DNA of 64,000 bases from Calycina herbarum (taxonomy: Eukaryota; Ascomycota; Leotiomycetes; Helotiales; Pezizellaceae), in contig LLEY01000046.1 in the NCBI GenBank assembly GCA_001414485.1, forward strand, positions 248,001 through 312,000, in the 5' to 3' direction. Below the pieces are notes generated by a model, which was not told the origin of the DNA, made no database searches, and saw only the letters and a list, made by a program, of their open reading frames with translations. This document shows positions 33,602-46,157 of the stretch, piece after piece; positions within the stretch are counted from its first letter, which is position 1, and the number at the start of each line of letters is the position of its first letter. The position numbers and the translations under genes are program-made.

Positions 33602-35404
33602 TCAACCTTGACCACTAGCCCTCCTCGGTTTGTTCTTTGGGGGCAACACTATCAAGAGCCAAATCCAAACACCGATGTTTAGAATTAGAAGTTGTCAAAA
33701 CATGTTTTGATTCGAGGTATTCATTCAATAGCAAAATATGCCAAGAAAACTTAACGGTTTTCTGTGAACCTGGGTACCTATTACTACTTAGCTGAATTGT
33801 GGGATTGCGTCTCTCTCGGCTATGACTGAAACTCTTTCGATTCTCCAAAGCAAATCAACAAAGTTTAGCTATATTTACAGCCGCTGTTTAATTACTACAC
33901 ACTGAAAGGGATGCGCTTCTTAGGATGAACAAAGTTCTTATGTTTTGAGGCATATCATGTTTGAAGTTTCAATCGTGTAAAAACGTCGTTGAAAAGTGTA
34001 CTATGGCACGGGACCATATATCATAAATCCTTAGTCTGTTATTACATGTACGAATAATTTAGCCTGGATCGTTTGGGCACTGATATTGACTTATTTTGGA
34101 AATTGCGGGGGAAGGAATGTGAGCAAATGTGAGGATTCTCAGGGCTTCGTGTGACAGAAGTTGGGATGAAGTTCTTTCAGGCTGATCTCTTGGGGTTTGT
34201 TGGGACCGGGAGGGTTGTACTAGAGGACGAAGATAATGACATAGGTTTCAAGACTTTGAGACTCTCGTGCTTTCTGGATGAATTCATAATTGACAATTCT
34301 CCCTAGTTTCCCCGAGGTAAAAATACCACTTGCTCTAATCAAAGACAAGTAAAGAAGTAGAGTACTTCTTTAAACATCGGATGAGACAAACCCCTTCCAG
34401 CCAGGTGCGACTTTAAGAAAACAAGGAAAAATGACGTGGATGGGTTATAGGAAAAGACTGATATGCTTCCCCTTTCGTTGGTAGCGAGGTCACATAGATG
34501 TGGGGTAGTATGCGTTCGGATTCGCGGAATGTTTGCTTCCGGATCACGAAATGCGGAGTTATTGGTGTAGGTTCTATAAAGGGGCGGAACACGGAGCGAA
34601 AGGTTAGGTTTTGGCTCTGAGTGATATGGTGACTGAAAATAAATAGAGGGAAAATAAACCATCTTGCCAAAGAACCCCCTCATTGCTCTCTGGCATCTAC
34701 AAATTTTGACGTTGTTTAAACCTGGCTAGAACAATTGTAATTATTGTTTAAGAAGGTTTAGGAGAATTAAAAAGTTAGTTTCTTGATTCTCTTGAATCCT
34801 TTGAGACAATAATTATCATTGTGCGAGAGAAGTAAATAGAAGGGTGCGGGAGAAAAATGTCTGGGCGCCTTACAAGCAGGTTAGTGAAACTCAAATGATA
34901 CCTAGGTAATTTAATATTATTCTCTTGGCATTTACATTTGAACTTTGAACTTTGAACTTTGAAGCAGACTCCTTTAAAGTATGACAAGTTCAAACAGAAC
35001 AGAGAAACTAATTAGAAAGCAATAAGGGGCAACGTTTGAGGTTTTAGAGCATTGAGCAGCGACTTCGATACCAACAGCGAATGGTTTTGACCTAAGACAA
35101 CCCTGTATTGAGATTGATATACTGCTTTTACACTTGGTTCAATATACCAAAACTACATTGGAATGGCTATAAGTGGGGATACGTTTAAGGATTGTTAGTG
35201 AATTGTGATTTTACAGTGATTTGTTTCTAAGGTAAAACCTAATCTCTTTATTCCAACAACACCAGAACTATCGTCCACTGCCTAACACTGGAACCATCGC
35301 GGACCACTTCAGAATCGATCTGCGAAGCTTCCCCGTCACCTCGTACCTTGTCTAGTCTTTGGAAACCCAGGCAATCAAAGCCAGAAAATCAAGTCTCAGA
35401 GAAT
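33602..35404. other. Intergenic, no supported gene
   Basis: No recognisable gene. A heptanucleotide tandem repeat lies at about 34937-34961. The minus-strand ORF at 34339-34683 has no domain. Confidence 0.5.
34937..34961. repeat. Tandem heptamer TTTGAAC, about 3.5 copies
   Basis: The motif TTTGAAC is repeated head to tail, a simple-sequence repeat in an otherwise unannotated spacer. Confidence 0.6.
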
Positions 35405-35829
35405 TTGGTTTTATATAAGTATAATAATATCTATATATCTCGTCTTATATTGGTAGTAGAGTAGAAATATAAATCTTATAATATATTTAGTTATTTATAT
35501 AGTATTAATATTATTTAAAGCTTGCTTTTAAAACTTAAAAGATTAATTTACTAGAAAAGAGAGATATATACTAAGAAGGAATAATTTAATATATACTCTA
35601 AGAAGTTTTAAGTAATTAAAAGAGTAGTTTTATTACTAAAAGAGTATTTCTTATTTAAGATCTCTTCTATTTTCTAAGCTTGTTATTATTTCAATACCTC
35701 TCTTACTATCGCTATCTCTAACCAGTACCTAGTATCTACCTAAGTAAGACGCTTGAAGCTTAAAAGTGAACATAAATATAACTTTAGTTATTAAGCAAAG
35801 ACGTATTCGGCATATATATGTATATAGAG
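35405..35829. repeat. AT-rich, RIP-like island
   Basis: About 0.4 kb of very AT-rich sequence with many TAGT/TATA motifs and no ORF. It ends directly at the stop codon of the SRR1-like gene, so that gene's 3' UTR must lie inside the island. Confidence 0.6.
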
Positions 35830-37383
35830 CTAATCTCTCCGTATATATATTTCCAGATCTCCAAAACGGTCACGCTCAGTAGGGAACTCAAACTTGTTGT
35901 AATCCTCGACTAGTTTCCGCGTACGAGGCGAATCTTCATCCGTCAGCCATGGTCTATTCCTTAGTAAGCACATGGAAACATAGCATTCAGTACAGTGGGT
36001 TATCGGTGAAACTTACGAGCATAGTACCTCTTCACCATGTATCATCGTGATATAAAAGTCCGTTTTTTCTTCTACAGCTGGCTTTACTCGATTCCAGATC
36101 ATCGCTGCAGGCTTCGCAATATCGGCCACCACCTGCTTCACAGGAATATTAGGGTGACAACTAAACACCAACGTACCCTCATCAACATATGTAAAGGCAA
36201 GTGAGCCATGACCTTCCAAGACCTCAATACCCGCATCCATTAGTATCCGTTTTGTTACCAATGAGTAGGCAGGGTCTTGAGCCAGAATAGGGAGAGGAGC
36301 AGTGCCTAATCGCTCGGCCAGCACCGCTGCCACCGTGAGTGCTGCAGCGTGTTGTGTCATGGCCGTGCGTAGCGGAAGACTATCACAGGTGGCGAAATCA
36401 TCTAGTCCTAGTTCCAAACTACCAAGTCCGAAGCATACTATCTTGTTGGTTGTCATTGGGATATGGGCATTCGTACCCAAGACCGCTATTAACTCCCTAC
36501 ACACAGAACTTTGATTCCAGTTACGTTGAGCCTCGTCCCAAGCAGCTTTCAACACGACGTAATTAATAGTCGATGTGTGCTCATTCTGCCGTATCAAAGT
36601 GAGCGCGCGAGTCGCAAGGGCCTTGTCGTGATCGATATCGGATTTCAAGGCGTCCCAATTCATCTTGTCATCAGGATCGAGCTCAAATATCTCCTCCTCT
36701 GCGTCATGGACCATTTGTTGATAGATTTTGAAATAAGGACGAACATATCTAACTTCATTTTTAGCCATACTCCTAGTTTCCTCTTTGAGACCAAGATAGC
36801 ACAGAAATGGATATAGGACGGACAGATTGCATGTAAACGTGTGGAGTAAACCACTGCTTGCTGTGATGAATACAGAGTCAAGCCGAATACTGTTATATTG
36901 AGTGAACAACTAAGTGAGGAAAGAAGAGAGTTCCGAGGAACGAGAGCTGGAGTCCAGCAGCTCACGTGCCATGCTACACGTGACCTGGTCCCAGTTCTTC
37001 CAACTCCGTAACAGTGCATGCTTCTAAAATAAGCACACTTACAGTTGTCCGATGCCAGGTACCTGTCCCTCGAAGGGAGTCTGCTTGGGTCTCAGTACCC
37101 CATTCACTAATCAAACAGTTAGAATTGAAAATACCAAAGAGTAACAAAAAGCTGCGTACTACTACGAATTACGACAGCATGAGGCCTTGGTTGCCTTCGC
37201 AAGCTCGGCCTCGATCTCGTGGAACATATCTTTCGTCCATAACCTAGCACCTGAAGCATAGAGGTCTCGGATATATTGAGCTAGCTCGTGGCCGCTATCG
37301 CTGATCTTTCGATTACGTCCCTTTTCGATTTCAAGGGGCTTCCTATGGTCCTGCGCCTTGCTTTCAGCAATATGTTGCGACAT
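35830..37383 (-). CDS. SRR1-like domain protein
   Basis: Deduced minus-strand exons are 37383-37173, 37106-37043, 36772-36017 and 35959-35830, giving 386 residues with all phases consistent. The C-terminal half is the SRR1-like domain: KIVCFGLGSL, QHAAALTVAAVLAERLG, LPILAQDPAYSLVTKRIL, TLVFSCHPNIPVKQVVADIA and RPWLTDEDSPRTRKLVEDYN. Plant SRR1 works in light and clock signalling; in fungi the role is unknown. The N-terminus, LYASGARLWTKDMFHEIEAEL, resembles the leading helix of fungal SRR1-like proteins and is joined by a 64-nt exon encoding PFEGQVPGIGQL. The 270-nt intron between exons 2 and 3 is the least certain join; a shorter protein starting at 36768 is the alternative. The ending FGDLEIYIRRD abuts AT-rich repeat sequence. 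Confidence 0.8.
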
Positions 37384-40300
37384 GGTTTACAAGATGGAGG
37401 CAGTCGGCTTGTTAAAATAAATCAAAAAGAAAGAAGCTTTGAAGTATTATCTCCTTAAGTGCTGATTTATCTCGGGACTTTCATCACGAAAATCTTTTGT
37501 GTGCTGGCAGAATGGCCTTGTGCTGAGTGTGCTATGACGCAGAGGCTAATCGCGCCAAGGCCGACCCGCATACCGACTGCCGAGAACGCCCCACTGTGAA
37601 CGATCACATGACTAGCCTCCTGCCTCTTCGCATACTACCTAGTTCTACGAAACTACTCTCCCCCCCTCTAATTATATTATAATAACCCACTTTGTAGATC
37701 TAGGGGAGGCTATGTAAAGTCCTGATAATGTTAGAGTACTTAGTTAATAGAAGCTTCTTTATTATTCTATAGGTATTTAGTAATCGAAAGTAGATCAACG
37801 CGCTATTCACTATCATTATTAATGTCCCCTGCGAGGTCGGTTAGGAAGTCAACAGTGTTTAGCACATAGTAGTAATTTCACCGCAAGGGATTAGTTAACT
37901 TACTTCACAAAACCTACTCTTCGTCAACCAGAATCATCAATTACTCCATCAAGCTATCCCCCTCGCTCCCCGAAAATACCAAATGGTACAAGTAGGTCGG
38001 CGACCTGAAACCATGGCACTCAAAACACATACATCCCCCTCACCCCGGATATCTCTCCTCTACCCTCTACCCCCATCCACAGAACTCAAGGCCAAAACCA
38101 AAACCAAAAATAAACTCAAGCTCTACAGAAACCACTTTACCAAAAACCCCCACAAAATCCTTCACAGGTACGAGCACAACCTCCCTCTTTCCCTATCCCC
38201 TTTCCCTACTCCCTACTCCCTACTCCATACCACCTCGTCATACATTCCATGATCTTCCACGAATGATCTTTCCCACGTGGCTCACCAGCCCAGCAAGTTC
38301 GTGGCGGGGAACGGCGTGGACGGGAATGCCTTGCATGAGGATCGATCAGCTTACTACCACCTGCATCACCACACGGAGAAATGCTTGGTTGGGAGTTAGC
38401 TCTGTAGACCATGGAAGCAAGAACGGAGATGTACTTAGAAGTATACGGGAACAAGTCAAGGGGCGTAAATTTCCAGAATAGGATGGTGGGATGTCGAGGC
38501 ACTTGGTGGAATTGAGATAAGAAAATAACCAAAAGAAAAAGACACCTGGATATTTTCTCGATTCAACTACAAACCCCCTCGGATCCCCAACAACGCCATC
38601 ATATATATCTCCATCTATTCATTTTTCTTTCTGTTTGCCCACTAGCAAAAGTTCCCAAAACGTCACCATGTTGCCCCTCAACTTAATTCCTACTTCCTAG
38701 CCCCCACCTCCAAACCTCCTTTCTCCAACATAACCACCTGTACAAACAAGGCACAATGGCAATGCCTCGCATAAAGGATCAGCTTACTCCGTGCCACACT
38801 TCCACACTTCAAATGCATGTACTTGTACGGCACTCACTCTCTACCTCCCACATACACAATCGCACGTCCAATCGCACCCAACTTTCCCAAATAGGATGTC
38901 AAGAAAACAGCTTTTATCGCTTGTCTTGTAAACATGGCACCACCTACGAAGTGCGAGAGTGCGAGAGGCAAGAGGCGAGTACACTTGAATGATACGAGAG
39001 TGGTGGTGGTGTGAGGATGTAAGAAATAAGATAAGAGCACCGAGGGCATGTCTGTCATCGAGGGGTTCCTTACTGTACAGAGAATTAATTGTAAAAGGGG
39101 AAGTCATCATCCCGATCTTGATTCCCACGAGGGATAGAGGGGGTGAGGAAGCATGGGGTACATGTGGAAAACGTGGGATAAGGGGAGGGAAGAGAGGGCT
39201 ATATTTAGATAAGTGAGAAGTGATAGAAAAATAATGGAGGAATGATAGAGGCACTTGGCCGCCCGAATAGGTATGTACTTCATCTAGTCATAGATTCTAC
39301 TTCTCAAATTGTTTGATAACGGAGATAATCTCTCACTCCCTCCCTCCCTCCAACACGGTTAAAATCCGGATAAATACCACCGACTAGAAACGAGACAATT
39401 TCAGGGCTGAAAACTCAAGACTTCAGCTGCTCACGCCCTCTCTCACTTGATCTTTCCTTGCCTGAGATTTTGACACTCGTTGATTCTCGTTTTGAAAAAT
39501 GGAACAAACTTAACGACAAAAGCTTGTGATTCTGTGGTTCTGTGATTCCGAGGTCTGAAAAGATAGCGGGAAGCAACAATTGGCATGTTGACTGCGCCGC
39601 TAATTGCTGACCGAATGCGGCTTCAATATTACGCCGGCGCTCGCAACCTTTTCTTTTTGCAAACATCGAAGAATAATTTGTTGCTTTCTAGATGACAGAC
39701 ATACGTTGACGGAAAAGAGAATCGAAAGACGGGGAGGAAAAGAAATGGTAAAATAATTAGGACAAGAGAAACCCTTTGATTTTGTCTCCATTCCCCGTGC
39801 TTGGTGCCTATTTTAAAAGAGCAACTTACTGACCCTTTGTACAGATGAATACAACCCTCCATCTTGTCTTCAAGTCGATCCTTGATATGTTTGGAAATCG
39901 AGAATCGAAAAACTGAGAAGGAACTGGTAGAAGAGCAGGAGACGACAGCAGAAAGTCTTCGGAAAGGAAGAAGCCTTTGAAAAAGAGAGACTTGCTACCT
40001 TTACCAGTGGTACTAGGCTTGCAGGTGAAGGAGAGAACAGGATGTTGCGATGTCTTCTTCAGCGCTGGGATTTTCGCGGTTCTTTGAAATTTTACCAAGC
40101 TGAAGAGGACATGGGGAGAGAAGTCATCTCAGTACACAGCAACCATACAACTATGATTGTGGTTTGGTTGCCATGCACTGGAGGGATTTTCACCCTCTGT
40201 TGTTTAGATCCGGGTTCTTGTTGGATTCTCAAAGAGATCTCAGCACCGGATTTCCCTATTGCATTTAGCATCAGGAAACCGTTTTGATGATCCCCTGGCC

Positions 40301-42287
40301 GGCGACGAATCTTGGGATATAGGTTACCTTCGAACGATATATCCTAGCGTTGCAAAAGGAACCCTGAGTTCTTCCTCCAGTTCCTTGCCTTTTGTAGACT
40401 TCAGAGCATACCAAAGATGGCAATTTGTGTGGTGAGTTGTTGCTCACTCGGCGATATCCCCGGTAGAGGAGAGGCAACTCCCCTCATGGTCTCTGGGTGG
40501 CATTAAGCAGAATCTGCAGAATGTCGGAATAATAGTTGGCGTTGGAATCCCTTCTTCCGAGTATGTGGTACGCCATATTCTCGACCATCCTATCATGCTT
40601 GGGAGGGGGTCCTCTAATCCTGCCTGTATTCCGCGGACTTTGCAATCGTCTTTGCGATTATCTGGCATTCGCGTTATTCCTTCGTTGATTGATTCGTTTC
40701 GAATCCATTAACCGTTCTGCCATTGCGACTGCTTGTTTTGTATGCCTTATCATCCTCCGTCATTGGACATCGTATCCGCCCAGCATTTATTCAAGCTCCG
40801 GGCTTGGTGTAAACTCCATGATCGAGTTGAAACAAATGCGCCTCCCTCTTTCGTCCATCAACGTGGCGCGTACTCGTAGACCCAAAGCTCAGCTGGCATT
40901 TCTTCGTCTTTTTCCTTCTTTGAAGGGCTGCGCAACGCGTCTCGATTATGCGAACAGGGAGGGGATTTCGAAGCCGTTTCAAAACATTCTTTTTGGTGTC
41001 GATTCTCGATTTGGCAGCTGCCTTTCCGGGGACATCTGGAAGTGATGAATAAGAAACTGGTGCTTCGAAATCAGCATTTGATTCGATATGGGAGATTCTC
41101 CTAGATACGGAGAAACAATGATGCCAGACACGGAGGAGGAAGATCAACTCTCCATGCAGCCACCAAACTCTCCCCACAATGTGGCGCATGGTGGGATGAG
41201 GTGTAACCGTGTAACGTCCATGCCACCTCTGACATCTCTGCAACCCAATCTTGCGGCTGTTTCCAGGCCACCGAGATCCCCTGTTCATCCGGCAGGTACA
41301 GAGATTTCCCCTGAATTTCGTTAAAGATGCGAGAGTGGATCTCCTGCCAAGGATACCGAGAGATCCGAAAAAAGCAAGGAACAGAGATTTTCTTCATCGG
41401 TCGGCTTCAGACCGGCAGACAAGCACAACCACTTTTGGTTGGTCTCGGGATGAAATGTCTTGGGATAGGGACTGGGTTGTTACTGGCATCTTGCATGGAC
41501 AACACTCTTCGCTAAGTCTTGCTTCATTGTGGATATGGCAGTAGAACATTGTGATTGGTGCTTTCATTGTGGATTTCTCCCCTTTGGATTGCGTGCGCCA
41601 AGACATTTTAAGATTATGCCTAGTGTTTGCCACTTTGTACAAGACTTCATAATCGGCAACCTCGGATTTCTAGAGGATTTCAACGTTCGTTGACCTGAAT
41701 GCTTCAGATGGCTGGAGCCAGTCATTCGGTGTTGTCAAGAGAGTAATGAGCATCTTCTGTCCAATGGGACACGATACCACCTCCATTTGATGTAATAGAG
41801 TCTGCTAGTCAATTCTTCTTGCCAGTATGTAGGACTCGTCCTCTCAGAGGCAGGAGACAAAGACAGCAAACTACTCCCTAAAGAGAAACAAGGAGAGAAG
41901 GAGTGCTTCAATGATGCAGGGAGAAATCAATTGCTTGAAAGGGTTGAGAGGCAACAAAAAGCATGGCTCTCATGGTCTCTTCAATTCTGATGGGCAATTG
42001 AGAAATACGATAAACGTCATTTGTTGCAAGAAGGAGAAGATATCTGTGCTCTCGTGTAGAGTTTAACCTCCAATTCCTGAACCATGCTGGACCGTATTCT
42101 TGGAATATCTCAATCTCCGCAAGCTTGTTGAGGCAATGAGGGTCGTATTCTAGAAGTAGAAGATCCGCACGTCCTTGTCTTTCCTTCGTGATTGATCCCC
42201 TCTTGTTCACAAGTGCCACCCACCACATCTAGCTGGTTTAGGTTACTGTTACTTGATGGCGTTGGTGGAGGTACCAGAGGATCACAA

Positions 42288-42320
42288 AACCGTTGGAGGT
42301 CGGAAATCTTTCCAACGGTT
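42288..42320. repeat. Perfect 10-bp inverted repeat (hairpin)
   Basis: AACCGTTGGA at 42288-42297 is perfectly complementary to TCCAACGGTT at 42311-42320, with a 13-nt spacer. It could form an RNA or DNA hairpin. No flanking gene explains it. Confidence 0.5.
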
Positions 42321-42479
42321 GCTGTGCATAGCCAAGAAGTGGCTTTTAAGAGTAGAAAATGCTGTGATACCTAAATGGCAACACAGAGATTTTGAGCAAC
42401 TTGAAAGGACATTTGACAGTCAAAGGTAGAAATTCTTTGAAGTCTGCTGTGAAGTCATTCAGAGCTGTTCATCCTTACC

Positions 42480-42505
42480 CAGGTACTGTACCTAGGTACT
42501 GTACA
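42480..42505. repeat. GTAC-rich double palindrome
   Basis: Two AGGTACTGTAC units are joined by a central GTACCTAGGTAC palindrome, about 500 bp upstream of the GH16 start. Its role is unknown. Confidence 0.4.
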
Positions 42506-43017
42506 CATCAGATGACAGCTCAATTGAATTGGATGCTGGGTAAACACTGGACATTCTTTCTCCAAATAAAAGCCTGTCCCTGCCCAACAAGGTGCTGCGC
42601 TAATCGCTTCCCCTGCCAAGGATAACCCCTCCCACTTCAAGTCAGTCCTTCCCCATCAAAGCACGCGACCCATCACCACGTTAGAACCTTGATAGAATTT
42701 GGCTCTTGCTCCACCACCTCAACTTTCTCCCTCCCGTCCATTTCAAATCAAAACCTCATCCTCATCCTTCAACCTTTGTTACCTACCAGAAGAGATCAAG
42801 AGATCGAATACAGACCTAGTGTGCGGTACAAAGTCACACCCGAAATCTCTGAGCGTCTGGACGAAAAGGTCAAATTGCGGCTGTTCCCTTCAAAGTCGCA
42901 TCTGCGACACGCATAACAAGTTCCTCGGTCTGGGTAACGATAGCATCTTACCTTAATACTCAACCACAACCACCCCCCACGACCGGATCAACCACCGATT
43001 ACCTTACCTCGTTCCCA

Positions 43018-44322
43018 ATGCGTACCATGGCAGTTGCACAGATGGCGACATCACCAGTTATCTCCTTACTCCTTGCTATGGTCGCTTTCTTCATTGCGCC
43101 TGTTCTAGGTGACTGCGAATGCGGCTATACCACCACTGTCAAGACCTCATCGCCTTCTACCTACCTCTTCACAGATCTCATTGAATCCGACTTCTTCCAC
43201 ATTAATGATGTCACCAAGGATACCGATTGGGTGCGACAAAATTTCACGCAGACTCCAGAATCTGGTCGTGGTCCTTATGGTACGTAGTTGAGAGGCTCAT
43301 CTTCGCCTTCACCCCACCCTCTGGTGTCTTGAGCGTACTAACAAACCGATCTATTAGGAATCAATTACACCATTGGGCAAACCTACTCCAACCCCATTAC
43401 CGACCACAAGAACTGGACTGGCCCAGGCAAATTAGGTGGCGACCCAGGAATGGAACTTACTGTCGATGGTGGAGTGCCAGCAGATGGTTATGTCAAGACT
43501 GCCCAAATTGTTTCAAACCGCACCGATCTAGTATGGGGTACTTATCGCGCATCAATCAAGCTGAGCTCAGTTACTGGAACATGCGCTGCATTCTTCTGGG
43601 TATGTTTGCATGCGCCTCTTTGTTGCGGTGCATCCTGCTAACACTCATTTCAGTACTTTAACAACAGTCAAGAGATTGACATGGAGTTCTTGTCCTCTCA
43701 ATTCAACACCGCTAATAACTCTTACCCTGTCAACCTGGTCTTGCAGTCAGCGGAATCAGTCAAGAATGGATTCAATGCTGCGGGCACAGATAACTACGTC
43801 GTTGCCAACCTTCCATTCAACCCAACCGCCGGCTTCCACGAGTATCGATTCGATTACGTACCCGGTCACATTCTCTTCTACGCCGATGGATCTGTTTTGG
43901 CTACCTTCAATACATCTACCACTCCATTCGAGCCCGGCCATTTGATCCTCACTCACTGGAGCAATGGCAATCCTCTATGGTCAAGCGGACCTCCAACGTC
44001 AAACGCGACAATGTCGGTGGGCTACGTCAAGTCATATTTCAATTCCTCAACATCTGATCGCCAGGGTAGTTGGGCAGAGAGATGCAAGGACCCGTCTGCC
44101 GCAGGAGCAATTTGCGCCATACCCGAACAAAATGTCTCGCCGGATCCTTCGGTTGCTTCCGGGAACACAACCGCCGCCAACACATATTTCTTCAGCGATA
44201 GTCCCGCGCAAGCAGCCAACCAGACGGTTTACAAGAAGAGCGGAGGCTCAAGAACAACATCTACATACTCATTGTTGATGTCAACATTTATGCTGATGGG
44301 CATCAGCTCCCTAGTTCTTTGA
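43018..44322 (+). CDS. GPI-anchored GH16 cell-wall glucanase/transglycosylase-like protein
   Basis: This is a secreted beta-glucan-active enzyme family (glycoside hydrolase 16) used in wall remodelling. Deduced exons are 43018-43279, 43358-43599 and 43654-44322, giving 390 residues. A hydrophobic signal peptide ends near residue 33 (SLLLAMVAFFIAPVLG). The catalytic motif E-x-D-x-x-E is SQEIDMEF, with E175 and E179 as the expected nucleophile and acid/base. Downstream blocks FHEYRFDYVPGHILFYADG and HWSNGNP are typical. Many N-x-S/T sites are present, followed by a Ser/Thr-rich tail and a C-terminal hydrophobic stretch (STFMLMGISSLVL) consistent with a GPI-attachment signal. Introns are 78 and 54 nt. 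The substrate cannot be fixed from sequence. Confidence 0.9.
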
Positions 44323-46157
44323 GCGCATCCTGCAATTTCGATGAATTTCACAAGACGATCTTTGATTCTTTCCCTTTCCTTGTATTGTTTTAGACGTGGC
44401 TGGGTAATTAATTAGGTGGATGCGACGCTGAAGCCAAGGCACATTCCACCATACAACTACAGGATTGATATTTTTTTTTGAGGAAGGGTTTTTTATAATG
44501 TTCTTTTGATTTTTTGATTTTGAGATTCTTTTATGATACCACCGGCGGCGTTTTTTATTGTAACTGGCGTATTAAGGGATGGCATGGAATGGCATACGAT
44601 GGACCTGCATTTTCTCGGAAGACAAATTGGGATGGAATGGCATACGATTTGAGCATTTTCAGGGAAGACAACATTGGGATGGATGGATGGAATTTTTTCC
44701 TATTCGCTGTTTCTTCATCTTCTCTTTTCTGTAGTACATAAAAAGATACCCACAAGACGAATGATGGGGGGGAGGGCACACACTTGGTCACTGGTTTTAC
44801 AGTTTGTTCTTTTTTTTCTTGACGCCTACTGCTTTCTTACGAGGAGAGGGGTGATGGATGGATGATACTGAGACTTGGAGGACTCGAAAGGATGATAATG
44901 AAAAGTTGATTGAGATAAAATAAATCCAAACCTATTGATGAGGTGATTGAACCTTGGGGTGTTTTTGTGTGCGAAATTAGTGTGTGATGATGTGCTTGTG
45001 TAATGTCATAAGCGAGATGTGGAAAAATTTCGTTGTGATGGGTGATACGAGGGAGAAAGGCTTCGGGGGCTTGGGTCCGGTCTTGAGTTCTTGGGGCGAG
45101 ACTTCTCTAGGTGAGAATTTGGTCAGTTGTCGAATGGAGCGGTGATCTGGGTTTGGGCTTTTTGGCTCGGTTTGCTCGTGTTTCCCCACATTCTTTTCGG
45201 AAGATGGGTTGGCGAGGTGTAGGCAATCTCCGGGCTTCGGATGAGGTGATGAGTGAATTAATTTTTTTATTTGAAGGGGGATGATGTGCTTGTGGGTTTG
45301 GGGTTTGAGAGGAACAGGACAGGTCGTTATTGGAGTGGAGGCTTGAGGTTGGAATAAAGTCTTGATGGGGACTTGAGACATCGTGGCGCGGGAACCTCGA
45401 CAGGCGATTGCGAATGTCACGTGGAGAGGAGAAACGTGATGGGAAACTGTAGACTTCTGGATAGTCCTAGGTTAAGAACTATGGTACTTTCAAGTGACGA
45501 GATTTATGTTGACTGATGATCTTGATTCTATCCTTTAGATAAAATAGGGATGGTGGAAAACGTGATCAAAATGGTGGGGTTTGGCGTGTCTTGGCGAGAC
45601 CTACCTTGGAGGTGTGGTGACATCGAGTTACATAGGGAGTTGAATCACAGATATCTACGTACTGAGCCCCTCGAGTTGAATTATTCTTTCCTAGGGGTGG
45701 GGTTGTACGTTTTGAATTTGAGGAGTCAGGCCGGGCTGGTGCTTTTGGGTTATTGTTATTCTGGGGGAGATAGAGAAGGGGAAGGGCGTGGAAGAAGACA
45801 CGTTTGTATTGAGGAATACGAGTGACTCATTGAGGCTGGGTCTTGTTTGAAATTAGAGATTGGAAATCGAGGGTTGGAGGAGTGGGAGTGAGAGGAAGGG
45901 AGAGGGCAAGGTGTTTAGAAGTTTGATTCACTTACTTAGGTCGAGGACACTTCTTTGTGACGATTATCCTATCTTGAGTCGCGAGTGTCCGACGAGCTCT
46001 TGAGGATATAAGGAAGGAACAAGTCTGCTTCTCGCGCTTCTCTCTTGCATTTACTTGCTGAACTATCGATCTCAGGCTCTCGTCTTCCGTTGAGTTTTCT
46101 GCTTCTTTCCTTATTTTCTACCCCGCACCTCCTTCACACACCTGCAGATCCGGAATA
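44323..46157. other. Intergenic between GH16 and CofD-like genes
   Basis: No supported gene. The first ~350 bp hold the GH16 3' UTR, including an imperfect tandem duplication at 44576-44674. The minus-strand ORF at 44977-45420 is Pro/Lys/Thr-rich low-complexity translation. Confidence 0.5.
44576..44674 (+). repeat. Imperfect tandem duplication of ~50 bp
   Basis: Two units (44576-44627 and 44628-44674) share GGGATGG, GGAATGGCATACGAT, GCATTTTC and GGAAGACAA in the same order, followed by a third partial GGGATGGATGG. The repeat sits ~250 bp after the GH16 stop, probably in or near its 3' UTR. Confidence 0.6.

Larger units (their letters stand above)
37384..43017. other. 5.6-kb gene-poor region
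   Basis: No ORF in this stretch could be supported as a gene. Visible pieces are a small AT-rich patch (about 37640-37800), CTACTCC tandem units near 38204-38230, a hairpin at 42288-42320 and a GTAC-rich palindrome near 42480-42505. The last ~400 bp are C/T-rich and form the promoter and 5' UTR of the GH16 gene. Long non-coding RNAs or a fast-evolving gene cannot be excluded. Confidence 0.5.

Noticed and set aside
38841..39254. 137-codon minus-strand ORF
   Set aside because: Ser/His/Leu low complexity with a competing ORF on the other strand; no domain.
44977..45420. 147-codon minus-strand ORF
   Set aside because: Repetitive Pro/Lys/Thr/His composition from T/G-rich DNA; no homologous motif seen.
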